DNA of 64,000 nucleotides from Candidatus Xiphinematobacter sp. Idaho Grape (GTDB lineage Bacteria; Verrucomicrobiota; Verrucomicrobiia; Chthoniobacterales; Xiphinematobacteraceae): contig NZ_CP012665.1 of the NCBI RefSeq assembly GCF_001318295.1, positions 682,001-746,000 of the forward strand, given 5' to 3'. Both the position numbers and the translations under genes were made by a program. Each line of letters begins with the position of its first letter. The first letter of the stretch is position 1. Of the stretch, positions 47,742-56,561 are shown one piece after another. The notes below the pieces were generated by a model, which searched no databases, had not been told where the DNA came from, and worked only from the letters and a program-made list of their open reading frames with translations.

Positions 47742-48206
47742 ATGCATACAGTCTTTATCTTCGCCCTGGTTGGTTTCTTACTTTTGTCAGCGGAAGTATT
47801 TTTTCCAAGCATGATGCTGGGGGCACTAGGATTGATGGCGCTTATTACAGCAATGGTACTTGGGTACGCAGAATATGGCCCTATCTTAGGAAGCTGGGTT
47901 TTTGCTGGAATAGGGGTGCTTTGTTCAATGGGATTTCTTCTCTGGTTGAGAGTCCTTGCATATTCCTCAATTGGGAAGTGTATTTCCAACCGAGAATCCC
48001 TTTCATCTTCCTTGACAGGCGGTCCTCGTATGATAGGAGCTCGTGGTGTGACTCTTTCTGCATTGCGTCCTACAGGTATTGCTTTCGTTAATGAGAAACG
48101 ACGAGACGTTATAAGCGATGGATCCTTCATTGCTCCTGGCGTGTCCGTTACAGTCATCGCTGAGGACGGACAAAGGCTGGTTGTACAGGCTTCGGATTGC
48201 GGGTAA
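47742..48206 (+). CDS. NfeD-family membrane protein (short form)
   Basis: A 154-residue protein with two to three N-terminal membrane segments (MHTVFIFALVGFLLLSAEVF, LGALGLMALITAMVLGY, VFAGIGVLCSMGFLLWL) and a C-terminal OB-fold NfeD domain (MIGARGVTLSALRPTG, VNEKRRDVISDGSFI, VTVIAEDGQRLVV). It lacks the ClpP-class protease domain of long NfeD proteins. Neighbouring floA is its usual partner, with NfeD thought to help position flotillin microdomains. I used ATG 47742; a GTG six codons upstream is the alternative. Confidence 0.9.
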   Translation: MHTVFIFALVGFLLLSAEVFFPSMMLGALGLMALITAMVLGYAEYGPILGSWVFAGIGVLCSMGFLLWLRVLAYSSIGKCISNRESLSSSLTGGPRMIGARGVTLSALRPTGIAFVNEKRRDVISDGSFIAPGVSVTVIAEDGQRLVVQASDCG

Positions 48207-48214
48207 AGCTTGCT

Positions 48215-48234
48215 GATCATATATGAATATGATC
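48215..48234. repeat. Perfect inverted repeat between nfeD and floA
   Basis: GATCATAT-ATGA-ATATGATC is a perfect 8-bp stem with a four-base loop, eight bases after the nfeD stop and about 20 bases before the floA start. It could be a hairpin that lowers read-through into floA, an RNA processing site, or an operator. No T-run follows. Confidence 0.5.
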
Positions 48235-48256
48235 TTGTAGCCAGGGCTTAACAGTG

Positions 48257-49273
48257 ATGAGCATTCCCTCCTACTTTTTTTCTACTTTTCTAGTTACAGT
48301 AGTTGTCCTAGTACTGTTGTTTTCCTTCGTTCTCGCAAATTTTTTTGGGGTTTGGTTACGTGCTAAAATTGCGGACGCTTCAGTTCCTTTTTCCAAGCTT
48401 ATTGGAATGAGACTGAGGCGAGTGCCAGTAGGGCTCATCGTGGATAACCGTATCACGGCCCTCAAGGCTGGTTTGGAAGCGGATACTGATTTGCTAGAGG
48501 CTCACTATCTAGCAGGTGGTAACGTGTCTCATATCGTACTTGCTCTTGTTGCTGCAGATAAGGCCAGTATTCCCCTGAGTTTTAACCGTGCCTGTGCCAT
48601 TGATCTTGCTATAAAGGGGACTAGCAAAACTGTGTTAGAAGCTGTACGCACCAGCATTAATCCAAAGGTGATTGATTGTCCCAGTCCTTCCACTGGGAAG
48701 GTGACCATTGATGCTGTTGCGCGTGATGGTATTGGCGTAAAAGTGCGTGCGCGGGTAACAGTGCGTTCCAATCTCGATCGCTTTGTGGGTGGAGCTACCG
48801 AAGAGACTATCATTGCGCGTGTGGGTGAAGGTATCGTTACGGCTATTGGTTCCTCCCCATCCTACAAGGATGTCTTGGAAAATCCCGATCGAATTTCTAA
48901 AGTGGTCCTGGAGAAAGGATTGGATAGCGGCACCGCGTTCGAGATTTTGTCGGTGGATATTGCCGATGTAGATGTTGGCGAGAACGTTGGGGCGAAACTC
49001 CAGGTAAAACAGGCAGAAGCAGATAAAGTAGTTGCCCAAGCGAAGGCGGAAATGCGTCGAGCGGCAGCAGTTGCCTCCGAGCAAGAGATGAAAGCCAAGA
49101 CACAGGAAATGCAGGCTAAGGTAGTAGAGGCTGAAGCGCAAGTGCCACAAGCGATGGCAGAGGCTTTTCGAAGGGGCAATTTGGGTATTTTTGACTACTT
49201 GCGTATGAAGAACTTACAGTCAGACACTCACATGCGAGAAACCATTGCAGAAAGCCCTCGGCCGGAGGAATAA
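48257..49273 (+). CDS. floA: Flotillin-like protein FloA
   Basis: Membrane-microdomain scaffold protein. The 338-residue protein has an N-terminal membrane helix ([21 protein letters not shown]), a SPFH/band-7-like domain ([48 protein letters not shown]-type helix) and a long C-terminal coiled coil rich in A, E, K and Q ([20 protein letters not shown] and beyond). The sequence closely follows the YqfA/FloA family. The GTG at 48254 sits just before ATG 48257, and either may be used. It sits between nfeD and a small membrane protein, so the three probably act together. Confidence 0.95.
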   Translation: MSIPSYFFSTFLVTVVVLVLLFSFVLANFFGVWLRAKIADASVPFSKLIGMRLRRVPVGLIVDNRITALKAGLEADTDLLEAHYLAGGNVSHIVLALVAADKASIPLSFNRACAIDLAIKGTSKTVLEAVRTSINPKVIDCPSPSTGKVTIDAVARDGIGVKVRARVTVRSNLDRFVGGATEETIIARVGEGIVTAIGSSPSYKDVLENPDRISKVVLEKGLDSGTAFEILSVDIADVDVGENVGAKLQVKQAEADKVVAQAKAEMRRAAAVASEQEMKAKTQEMQAKVVEAEAQVPQAMAEAFRRGNLGIFDYLRMKNLQSDTHMRETIAESPRPEE

Positions 49274-49280
49274 GCAAAGT

Positions 49281-49760
49281 GTGAAAGAAAAGTTCTTCTT
49301 GCCCATTGGGCTAGAGCAAATCTTGCTGCTGGTCGCGCCCTTGCTCATCTTTATAGTGCTGTTTAAAAAGAGGTTCCAGCCAGGAGAAAGCGTCCGAGAA
49401 GAGAGGGCAAAGCCACCGCAGGTTACTGCGGAAAGATCTCAAAAAAAGTTAATGGAGGCATTGGGCCTGCCGGAAAGCATGGTGCCACCGGGTCCTCTAT
49501 CAAAAAAAGCGTTTCCTCCGTCTGAAAAATTATCCCCAGTGTCACCTCGGCTTTTGTCCCAAAAATCTGAGGGGCGCATAGATTTCTCCACTTTTGCTGA
49601 GAAGAAGGTTACCTCGCAAGTAAGACAGCGGTCTTTGTCTTTTCAGATTTTTGATCGGGCGCTACTGCAGCATGCTATCGTTGCACGTGAGGTACTTGGT
49701 CCACCAAGGGCTTTGGTAGGGACTGTGGCTGGGGCCCCATCTCAGATGGGCATGCGTTAG
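49281..49760 (+). CDS. Hypothetical single-pass membrane protein downstream of floA
   Basis: A 159-residue protein with one N-terminal membrane anchor (IGLEQILLLVAPLLIFIVLF) followed by a basic, proline-rich cytoplasmic region containing KLMEALGLPESMVPPGPLSKK and a C-terminal stretch (FDRALLQHAIVAREVLGPPRAL). I do not recognise the family. GTG 49281 is eight bases after the floA stop and is preferred; a TTG 12 codons earlier (49245) would overlap floA. The position suggests a client or partner of the flotillin microdomain, inferred from context only. Confidence 0.75.
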   Translation: MKEKFFLPIGLEQILLLVAPLLIFIVLFKKRFQPGESVREERAKPPQVTAERSQKKLMEALGLPESMVPPGPLSKKAFPPSEKLSPVSPRLLSQKSEGRIDFSTFAEKKVTSQVRQRSLSFQIFDRALLQHAIVAREVLGPPRALVGTVAGAPSQMGMR

Positions 49761-49771
49761 GCTATGACTTT

Positions 49772-50596
49772 TTATCTGCAGATGAAAGCTTTTGTCGCGC
49801 ACCATATTTTTTGAGCTCTGCTTAGTGTATAATGCTTCGTGAGGGACTGGAATCCATCTACTTCCATTATGGCAAGTAGAGTTTCGTAGGCAAAACGCAT
49901 GGTTTCGGCTGGGAGAAGGTTCTTGCGATCTGACTGAGGGAAGACCATTTTTACCTCATCAAAAAGCTTGCGGATACATTGACTTTCAAACCTCATAAGT
50001 TCGCTGAACCTCGGTTCACGCTCTCGGCGAAGAAGAGCCTGACGAGTAATCTGAAAATGTTGAAGGTCTTCCTCCGGAATATAAACCCGACCAAGTTGGG
50101 CATCTTTACCAAGATCGCGCAGGATGTGTGTTAATTGGAGTGCTAATCCGAGCATTTCAGCGTAGGTATAGCTTTGTGGGTCTTTACATTCAAAGATCTG
50201 GATGCTGATAAGTCCCACTGTACTTGCCACACGCCAGCAGTATCGACGGAGCTCGTAAAGAGTCTGGTATGAGACTGGATGTAGATCAGAGGAAACCCCG
50301 TGGATAATTTCTAAAAAGAGAGACGGATTTAATGCTCGACGAAAAATAAGATCGGAGAGTTCGCTGGGAAATGGGGAGTAATCGCATGCAATAAACGCGT
50401 CGGCCCAACTCTCCAGCATGCGAGATTTCTCTTTTGTTGACAGATTAGGGCTATCAGCAATATCGTCTACCGACCGGCAGAATTTATAAAGTGTGCGAAT
50501 ATCGGCTGACTTTTGTCCTCGTAAGAGTGAGAAGGCGAACGCAAGGTTCGATACCTTCTCAGCGGAGGAGGTAATCCCTGGTATCATAAAGGCCAT
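49772..50596 (-). CDS. Squalene/phytoene synthase family protein
   Basis: A 274-residue trans-isoprenyl head-to-head synthase. Two aspartate-rich metal sites are visible: YKFCRSVDDIAD near residue 43 and QLTHILRDLGKDAQLGRVYIP near 155-175, which also shows the family's RDLxxD and YIP. Products may be squalene, presqualene diphosphate (hopanoid HpnC/HpnD-type) or phytoene; the sequence alone does not settle it, and no hpn or crt gene is adjacent. Substrates would come from the MEP pathway. It is convergent with the floA cluster. Confidence 0.85.
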   Translation of the reverse strand: MAFMIPGITSSAEKVSNLAFAFSLLRGQKSADIRTLYKFCRSVDDIADSPNLSTKEKSRMLESWADAFIACDYSPFPSELSDLIFRRALNPSLFLEIIHGVSSDLHPVSYQTLYELRRYCWRVASTVGLISIQIFECKDPQSYTYAEMLGLALQLTHILRDLGKDAQLGRVYIPEEDLQHFQITRQALLRREREPRFSELMRFESQCIRKLFDEVKMVFPQSDRKNLLPAETMRFAYETLLAIMEVDGFQSLTKHYTLSRAQKIWCATKAFICR

Positions 50597-50756
50597 AGGA
50601 AGAAGCAGTTAAACTTATTTAAGTCCCCCCTCAGTGAGTCGTCAGGAAATTGGGTTCTCTTTCGTTGTTTCTCATGCTAGGAGCAGGCTTTCCTGATCCA
50701 GGCTTACCTGGAGTCCAACAGATTCAAGAATTTCCCCTATCTTTCCCTTTAAAGAA
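50597..50756. other. Short divergent spacer before pgsA
   Basis: About 160 bp between divergent genes, with CCTGATCCAGG near 50692-50702 as the only small palindrome. No element is confidently identifiable. Confidence 0.3.
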
Positions 50757-51398
50757 ATGGGCATTTTCCGGGGAGTGACTTTAGCCAATTGGATTACTTT
50801 AGTTAGAATTTTTCTCATACCAGTTTTTGCCCTTCTAGCTACCTATTATGGCATGAGTGTGGTAGAAGGGAATCCCAAGGAGTGGTGGCGCTTAATGGCA
50901 AGTGGAATTTTCCTTCTGGCTTGTGCTACTGACGCCTTAGACGGTTGGGCGGCCCGTCGGTTCGGGGGGAATACTCGGCTGGGGAGTATTCTGGATCCTA
51001 TTGCGGATAAGGGGCTTTTGCTTACAGCAATTTTAGCTCTCAGCTTTAGTAAATGGCCCATAGTGCTGCCGCTGTGGTTTGCATTATTAGTCGTCACTCA
51101 CGATTTAGTGCTTTTCCTCGGCTGCAGTTTGCTCTTTTATGCCTCGGGTGGTATTGACATTCGGCCTAGTTCTTTGGGAAAAATATCGACAGCATTCCAA
51201 ATGTTGGCAGTAGGATGGATTATGCTCCAGTTTCCGTTGTTTTGCTATCCCGTGTGGATCGCGGGGGTTTGTACTTTTATTAGTGGGGTAGATTATGTTT
51301 ACCGTGGTACACTTTTCCTTCGTGGTTTGTATAAGAGGCTTGAGCGAAGGAACAGAAAAAATGGCCAACAGTGGGACGAATTGGACGGAAAGGAATGA
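50757..51398 (+). CDS. pgsA: CDP-diacylglycerol-glycerol-3-phosphate 3-phosphatidyltransferase
   Basis: Makes phosphatidylglycerol phosphate, the precursor of phosphatidylglycerol and cardiolipin, in the inner membrane. The 213-residue protein opens LANWITLVRIFLIPVFAL and carries the complete CDP-alcohol phosphotransferase motif D-x2-D-G-x2-A-R ... G-x3-D-x3-D in TDALDGWAARRFGGNTRLGSILDPIADK in part, with about four further membrane segments. The C-terminus is basic. It is followed six bases downstream by der, so they are probably co-transcribed. Confidence 0.95.
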   Translation: MGIFRGVTLANWITLVRIFLIPVFALLATYYGMSVVEGNPKEWWRLMASGIFLLACATDALDGWAARRFGGNTRLGSILDPIADKGLLLTAILALSFSKWPIVLPLWFALLVVTHDLVLFLGCSLLFYASGGIDIRPSSLGKISTAFQMLAVGWIMLQFPLFCYPVWIAGVCTFISGVDYVYRGTLFLRGLYKRLERRNRKNGQQWDELDGKE

Positions 51399-51404
51399 GG
51401 GCAG

Positions 51405-52808
51405 GTGGGTCATTTTCGTCGTACTCCAAGGCTGACATTGTTTCATTCATCCGGCTATTCCAGCGCAGGGTCCGTAGCTATTGTAGGCCGTCCTAATGTA
51501 GGAAAGTCAGCGCTATTTAATCGTCTGGCGGGGAGAGGGATTTCTGTCGTTCACAATCAGCCAGGTACAACCAGGGACTGTGTTGTTGCCGTTTGTTATC
51601 TAGGAAAATCCCCATTTAAGATCACAGATACTGGAGGAGTTAGCATGGAGTGGAATTCAGACTTCTCTTCTGAAACTACCTCTGCTGCAGAAGCAGCGAT
51701 GAAAGATGCAGAATTGCTACTCTTCATGGCAGATGCTCAAACAGGAGTCGTACCCTTAGATAAGGAACTCTCCAAGTGGTTGCACGCAACTGCTAGGCGA
51801 CCCTTGATACTAGTAGTCAATAAAATAGACCATGAGGGACAGGAGAGCATGGTAGCGGATTTTGCAAGCTTAGGGTTCGAGTTTTGCATAGGCGTGAGTG
51901 CTATCCATGGACGGGGAATTACGGAGTTAATACTGCTTATTGACCGGTTGCTGTCTGATAAAACTAAACAGGCGGCACAAACAGCTTGGAAAGATGCTCC
52001 ACGTATTACAGTTGTGGGTCGACCTAACGTAGGAAAGTCTTCTCTAATTAATGCTATTCTTGAAGAAGATAGGATGATCGTAAGCGAGGTTCCAGGTACC
52101 ACCAGGGATACCGTGGATGTCACTTGCACTTGTCGTGGAGCCTGCTACACGTTCTGCGATACGGCTGGGATACGTCACCCTTCCAAAGGGAAAGCCTCTG
52201 TGGAGGCTTTTAGTATAGTGCGCTCGATGAAGGCTATCGAACATGCCGATCTTTGCTTGCTAGCGCTAGATGCCCAGTCGGGCGTAACGAGCCAGGACAA
52301 AAAGATCGCGGGCCTCATTCAGAAAGCGTGTAAAGCGGTGGTCATCCTCCTCAATAAGTGGGACTTAGTCAAACCTCAGGATGGGCAGCAGAAATTTCTG
52401 CGTGAGCTTGCAAAGGAGACAAAACGCGACTTGTTTTTCATAAATTTTGCGCCTGTCGTCATGCTCTCTGCAAAAACACGCGAGCACGTTCAGCAAATCT
52501 TTACTGTTATCCGCAAGGTTTCCCAATGTGCAGCATGTCGTATAGGGACCGGAGAGCTCAACCGCCTACTACAGGATGCCTTACGAAAGCACCCCCCTCC
52601 GGTACGCAGGAACAGGCGGCTGAAGGTTTACTATTCTACCCAAGTCCACTCCGAACCTTGTCATCCGTTCCCCACTCCTCGCTTCCTACTTTTTGTAAAT
52701 GATCCCGGGCTGTTAGTGGGTACCTATCAGACTTACCTAATAGGACAGATCCGCAAACACCTGGGGTTCCCCGGACTACCCATTGAGCTTCGTTTGCAGG
52801 GAAAGTAG
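51405..52808 (+). CDS. der: GTPase Der (EngA), ribosome assembly
   Basis: Double-GTPase that matures the 50S ribosomal subunit. The 467-residue protein has two G domains: the first with GRPNVGKSALFN (28-39), DTGG and NKID; the second with GRPNVGKSSLIN, DTAGIRHPSKG and NKWD, then a C-terminal KH-like domain (RRLKVYYSTQVHSEP and FLLFVNDPGLL). The GTG start at 51405 lies six bases after pgsA. The first about 20 residues before the first G domain are poorly conserved, so a later start is possible. Confidence 0.97.
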   Translation: MGHFRRTPRLTLFHSSGYSSAGSVAIVGRPNVGKSALFNRLAGRGISVVHNQPGTTRDCVVAVCYLGKSPFKITDTGGVSMEWNSDFSSETTSAAEAAMKDAELLLFMADAQTGVVPLDKELSKWLHATARRPLILVVNKIDHEGQESMVADFASLGFEFCIGVSAIHGRGITELILLIDRLLSDKTKQAAQTAWKDAPRITVVGRPNVGKSSLINAILEEDRMIVSEVPGTTRDTVDVTCTCRGACYTFCDTAGIRHPSKGKASVEAFSIVRSMKAIEHADLCLLALDAQSGVTSQDKKIAGLIQKACKAVVILLNKWDLVKPQDGQQKFLRELAKETKRDLFFINFAPVVMLSAKTREHVQQIFTVIRKVSQCAACRIGTGELNRLLQDALRKHPPPVRRNRRLKVYYSTQVHSEPCHPFPTPRFLLFVNDPGLLVGTYQTYLIGQIRKHLGFPGLPIELRLQGK

Positions 52809-52883
52809 GATCTTGGCTCCATCCCTTTGTAGATGAGATGTGGATGATGGGAAAAGCCCAAAAGGGCCCCACGGCTCTTTCAT

Positions 52884-53219
52884 TCATGCCCGTTTTTTTT
52901 GCCCATCAGCGGCAACACAACAAGGGGAGTTTAGGGGGACGCTTGTTGTGTGATGTGGGGCGTCCTCTACTAGTTTGCTGGAGAGCAAATAATGCTCCAG
53001 CTCTTCTCCGCTAATATCTGCTAGCATATGACCATTTACTACCACACAAGGGGAGAGGGACTGTTTGCTTCTCTGTTCCATTTCCAAGCGGAACTGAGGG
53101 CTAATGGTTATGTCTTTCTCTTCATAGGGAAGTGCGTACTTCTCAAGAACAGCACGCACTCCATTGCTCCACCCACAGGATGGTTTTAGATATGCAGTTA
53201 TTTGTAATTTCTGTTTCAT
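52884..53219 (-). CDS. Glutaredoxin family protein
   Basis: A 111-residue thioredoxin-fold thiol oxidoreductase. The active site is CGWS (in LKPSCGWSNG) where classical glutaredoxins have CPYC, so it is of monothiol character; SPCVVVNGHMLADISGEELEHYL provides the cis-proline and glutathione-binding part. The last about 30 residues are an extra tail. ATG 53219 lies one base after the rpsA stop, so it is transcribed with rpsA; other starts further up overlap rpsA. Function could be redox or iron-sulfur cluster handling. Confidence 0.85.
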   Translation of the reverse strand: MKQKLQITAYLKPSCGWSNGVRAVLEKYALPYEEKDITISPQFRLEMEQRSKQSLSPCVVVNGHMLADISGEELEHYLLSSKLVEDAPHHTTSVPLNSPCCVAADGQKKRA

Positions 53220-53220
53220 G

Positions 53221-54918
53221 TTAGCTATTTTTCTTCTTGGAATCACTGGGACGATACTCTTCTTCCGCCGCCTGAAAAGCTTGGGCTAAGCCCACCATGT
53301 CTTCACCAGGGCGTAGGCCGCCGAAAGCTTCGCCTTCGCGCCGTAAGTCTTCCTTACTGTAACTGGCTGCCTTAATTGAAAGGCCAATGCGTCGTTCACT
53401 TCTATCCACCTTGATGACGCGAGCCTCCACTTTGTCCCCAATCTTAAGGAACTCCTTTACCTTTTCCACATGACTCTCGCTAATTTGGGAGATGTGAACT
53501 AGTCCATCAATACCACCCTCTAGTTCTACAAAGGCGCCAAAACTAGCGATTTTAGTGACAGTTCCGTGGACAAGGTCACCAAGATGAAAGCGCTTATCCA
53601 TTTCTTTCCACGGATCCTCCTCGAGGTGTTTATAGCCAAGGCTGATACGCTGGTTCGACTTGTCAATATCAATGACAATAGCCTCCATTTTCTGTCCTTT
53701 CTGCAAGATCTCACTGGGATGGTTGATTTTTCGCGTCCAACTTAAGTCTGAAATGTGCACCATACCATCAATTCCATCTTCCAATTCAACAAAAGCCCCA
53801 TAGGCAGTCATATTGCGAACCTTTCCAGATACTTTCTTACCAATGATATAACGCTGCTCAATCTCATCCCATGGATTGGGTGTCAACTGGCGTATCCCCA
53901 AGGAAATCTTCTGCTCCTCTTTGTTTACACCTAATACAACTGCTTGAACTTGCTGTCCCAGATTGAGAACGTCTGAAGGCCGCGCAATACGCTCGGTCCA
54001 AGATAGTTCAGAAACGTGGATTAACCCTTCTACCCCTTCCTCAACTTGCACGAAGGCCCCGTAGGGCATCAAGTTAGTGACAGTGCCACTAACGACCTGT
54101 CCAGTGGGGAAGCGCTCCTCAATCCTCTCCCAAGGGTTATCTTGTGTCTGCTTGAGGCCGAGGGAGACACGCTCTTTTTCCTTGTTGACGTCCAGGACAA
54201 CTACCCTCACAGACTGTCCTACCCTGAGCATGGCACTAGGATGGTCCACTCGGACCCAGGAGATATCGGTAACGTGGAGGAGGCCATCAATGCCATCCAA
54301 ATCGATAAACGCACCAAAATCGGTGATGTTCTTGATGACACCATGGACTATATCCCCAATCTGGACCGAACTTAGAAATCTGGAGCGCTTTTCGGAGCGT
54401 TCCTTCTCAATGATTTCGCGACGGCTTAGAACCACGTTCTTACGGTCTTCATTGATTTTTACGATCTTAAAGTTGTAGACGTTGCCGATAAATTGCTGCA
54501 GATCCCGAGGAGGAGTAATGTCAATCTGTGAGGCAGGTAAGAAGGCTTCTACACCTACGTTTACCACAAGGCCCCCCTTGACGATTCCCTTAACTTTTCC
54601 CTGGACGAGGCCTTCCCTTTGGAAGACGGAGACGATTTTTTCCCAATTCTGGCGCTGGGCGGCCTTTTCTTTAGAGAGGATGCACATTCCCTCCTCATTC
54701 TCTAGCCGCTCAAGCAAGACCTCGACCTCGTCTCCAACTTCCACCTCCGTTGGGTTATCAAACTCTGCGGCGGGGATGATACCCTCCGACTTGTATCCAA
54801 TATCCACCAAAAACTCCCTTGGACGAACCTCTAGTATGAATCCTTTGATAATACTTCCCTCTCTATAATTTTTGACGGACCTAGCTATTAATTCCTGTAA
54901 TTCTGCCTGTTCGGCCAT
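53221..54918 (-). CDS. rpsA: 30S ribosomal protein S1
   Basis: Binds mRNA at the 30S platform and promotes initiation, notably on messages with weak Shine-Dalgarno sequences, which most genes here have. The 565-residue protein has six S1 repeats, seen as recurring G-x-V ... GAFV-x-L-x-x-GIDGLVH-x-S-x-LSW units beginning near residues 20, 107, 192, 277, 364 and 451. The C-terminal tail is short and basic (PSDSKKKNS). No Shine-Dalgarno precedes its own ATG. A glutaredoxin follows within two bases. Confidence 0.97.
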   Translation of the reverse strand: MAEQAELQELIARSVKNYREGSIIKGFILEVRPREFLVDIGYKSEGIIPAAEFDNPTEVEVGDEVEVLLERLENEEGMCILSKEKAAQRQNWEKIVSVFQREGLVQGKVKGIVKGGLVVNVGVEAFLPASQIDITPPRDLQQFIGNVYNFKIVKINEDRKNVVLSRREIIEKERSEKRSRFLSSVQIGDIVHGVIKNITDFGAFIDLDGIDGLLHVTDISWVRVDHPSAMLRVGQSVRVVVLDVNKEKERVSLGLKQTQDNPWERIEERFPTGQVVSGTVTNLMPYGAFVQVEEGVEGLIHVSELSWTERIARPSDVLNLGQQVQAVVLGVNKEEQKISLGIRQLTPNPWDEIEQRYIIGKKVSGKVRNMTAYGAFVELEDGIDGMVHISDLSWTRKINHPSEILQKGQKMEAIVIDIDKSNQRISLGYKHLEEDPWKEMDKRFHLGDLVHGTVTKIASFGAFVELEGGIDGLVHISQISESHVEKVKEFLKIGDKVEARVIKVDRSERRIGLSIKAASYSKEDLRREGEAFGGLRPGEDMVGLAQAFQAAEEEYRPSDSKKKNS

Positions 54919-55076
54919 ATATGAAAAGTTATGTTGAGCAAACGCACGAGCACCCTTTACAGGTACCCCCCTCCGGTTACTTTTTCTTAAACGGGGAAAG
55001 GGTCACGGATTGCACTGTTTGGTGACTAACCACTTACTGCTGTAAGACAGCTCAATCAAGCAGTATTTTGTCGGCG
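54919..55076. other. rpsA leader region
   Basis: About 160 bp between rpsA and the zwf 3' end. A CAGGTACCCCCCTCC stretch and a T-rich strip are present. It probably contains the rpsA promoter, but no convincing -35/-10 pair was found. Confidence 0.3.
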
Positions 55077-56561
55077 TTACAAACGCCTCCATTTTGCACC
55101 GCATACCTCAGTGAGACGATCTGCCTCCGAAGAACCCCAGCTTCCCGCTGGATAAAAGGCGACGTCCTTCGTGGAGGAGGTATTCCAATGGGAGCGGATG
55201 CCATCCACAAATCTCCAGGCTTCTTCTACTTCATCGCGGCGGGCAAAGAGTGATGCATCGCCGTTTATAGCATCCAACAGAAGTCGTTCATAGGCTTCTG
55301 GGGTAGCCCTTCCAAAGGAGGTACCATAATGAAAATTCATCTTAACCGGTTGGATACGTACAGTAGAACCTGGAAGTTTGGCACTCACCTGAAGGAATAC
55401 ACCTTCGTCAGGTTGAATACAAATGGCTAAGACATTCTCTTCTACCTCTTGGATAGCCTTCTTAAAGAGGATATGTGGGACACTCTTAAAATGGACGGCA
55501 ATTTCCGTTCTCCGTTTGGGAAGACGCTTACCAACTCGGATAAAGAATGGGACTCCAGCCCAGCGCCAATTGTCAATATTTACGTGGAGAGCCACAAAGG
55601 TTTCTGTAAAAGACTGCGGATGCACACCACGTTCTTCACGGTAGGCAAGTACCTCCCGACCATTAATAGTACCGGCCATATATTGGGCTCGCACCACGTA
55701 GAGAGGTACCTCATTCCCTACGATAGGACGTAGGGAGCGTAATACTTTGACTTTTTCATCACGAATACTATCAGCTCCCAGATCAATTGGCGGTTCCATT
55801 GCGATGAGACAGAGAAGCTGTAGCAGATGATTTTGTACTATGTCTCGCAGAGCGCCTGCCTGCTCATAGTAACCTGCGCGGCCTTCCACACCAATAGTTT
55901 CACTTGCTGTAATTTGCACATGGTGAATATAGCGAGCGTTCCATACTGCTTCAAACAAGGCATTTGCAAAGCGTAGGACCATAATATTCTGAGCAGTTTC
56001 CTTTCCAAGATAATGATCAATGCGATAAGTACTATGCTCTGGACAAACTCCCTCAACTAGCGAGTTTAAGCGCTGAGCACTCAAAAGGTCCGTTCCAAAC
56101 GGCTTCTCTATAACGATACGTGTCCAGCTATTTGCACGAGTTGTACTCAATTCGCTCTGCCTAAGATTCTCCAGGATTGTTTCAAATTGCTCAGGAGCTG
56201 CTGCCAGATAAAAGAGACGGTTGCCACATGTCCCTCGTTGTGTATCCAGTGCATCTAGAGTCTTGGCAAGAGAAGTATATTGCTCTGTTGCCCCAAATGC
56301 TCCCCTGCAATAGTAAATCGAGGAGGCGAAGTGTTCCCAACGTGTTCCATCAATCTTCTGGCGGGAAAATTCCTCTGCCGTTTCTTTCAGCTCGGAACGG
56401 AACTGTTCGTTGGTTTTTTCTCTCCTTGCAAACCCTAGTATAGTTAGAGCCGAGGATAAATTGCCATCTATCCAGAGGTTATAGAGTGCTGGAATAAGTT
56501 TGCGGTGTGTGAGATCACCAGTGGCCCCGAAGATGATTAGAGTGCAAGGCTGTGATGGCAT
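55077..56561 (-). CDS. zwf: Glucose-6-phosphate 1-dehydrogenase
   Basis: First enzyme of the oxidative pentose phosphate pathway, making NADPH. The 494-residue protein shows the coenzyme fold FGATGDLTHRKLIPALY, the EKPFGTDL block, the active-site RIDHYLGKETAQN, FANALFEAVWN, and the substrate region GVPFFIRVGKRLPKRRTE. No pgl, gnd or edd/eda gene is next to it. Together with glucokinase at 40.8 kb it suggests host glucose is a carbon and reducing-power source. Confidence 0.97.
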   Translation of the reverse strand: MPSQPCTLIIFGATGDLTHRKLIPALYNLWIDGNLSSALTILGFARREKTNEQFRSELKETAEEFSRQKIDGTRWEHFASSIYYCRGAFGATEQYTSLAKTLDALDTQRGTCGNRLFYLAAAPEQFETILENLRQSELSTTRANSWTRIVIEKPFGTDLLSAQRLNSLVEGVCPEHSTYRIDHYLGKETAQNIMVLRFANALFEAVWNARYIHHVQITASETIGVEGRAGYYEQAGALRDIVQNHLLQLLCLIAMEPPIDLGADSIRDEKVKVLRSLRPIVGNEVPLYVVRAQYMAGTINGREVLAYREERGVHPQSFTETFVALHVNIDNWRWAGVPFFIRVGKRLPKRRTEIAVHFKSVPHILFKKAIQEVEENVLAICIQPDEGVFLQVSAKLPGSTVRIQPVKMNFHYGTSFGRATPEAYERLLLDAINGDASLFARRDEVEEAWRFVDGIRSHWNTSSTKDVAFYPAGSWGSSEADRLTEVCGAKWRRL

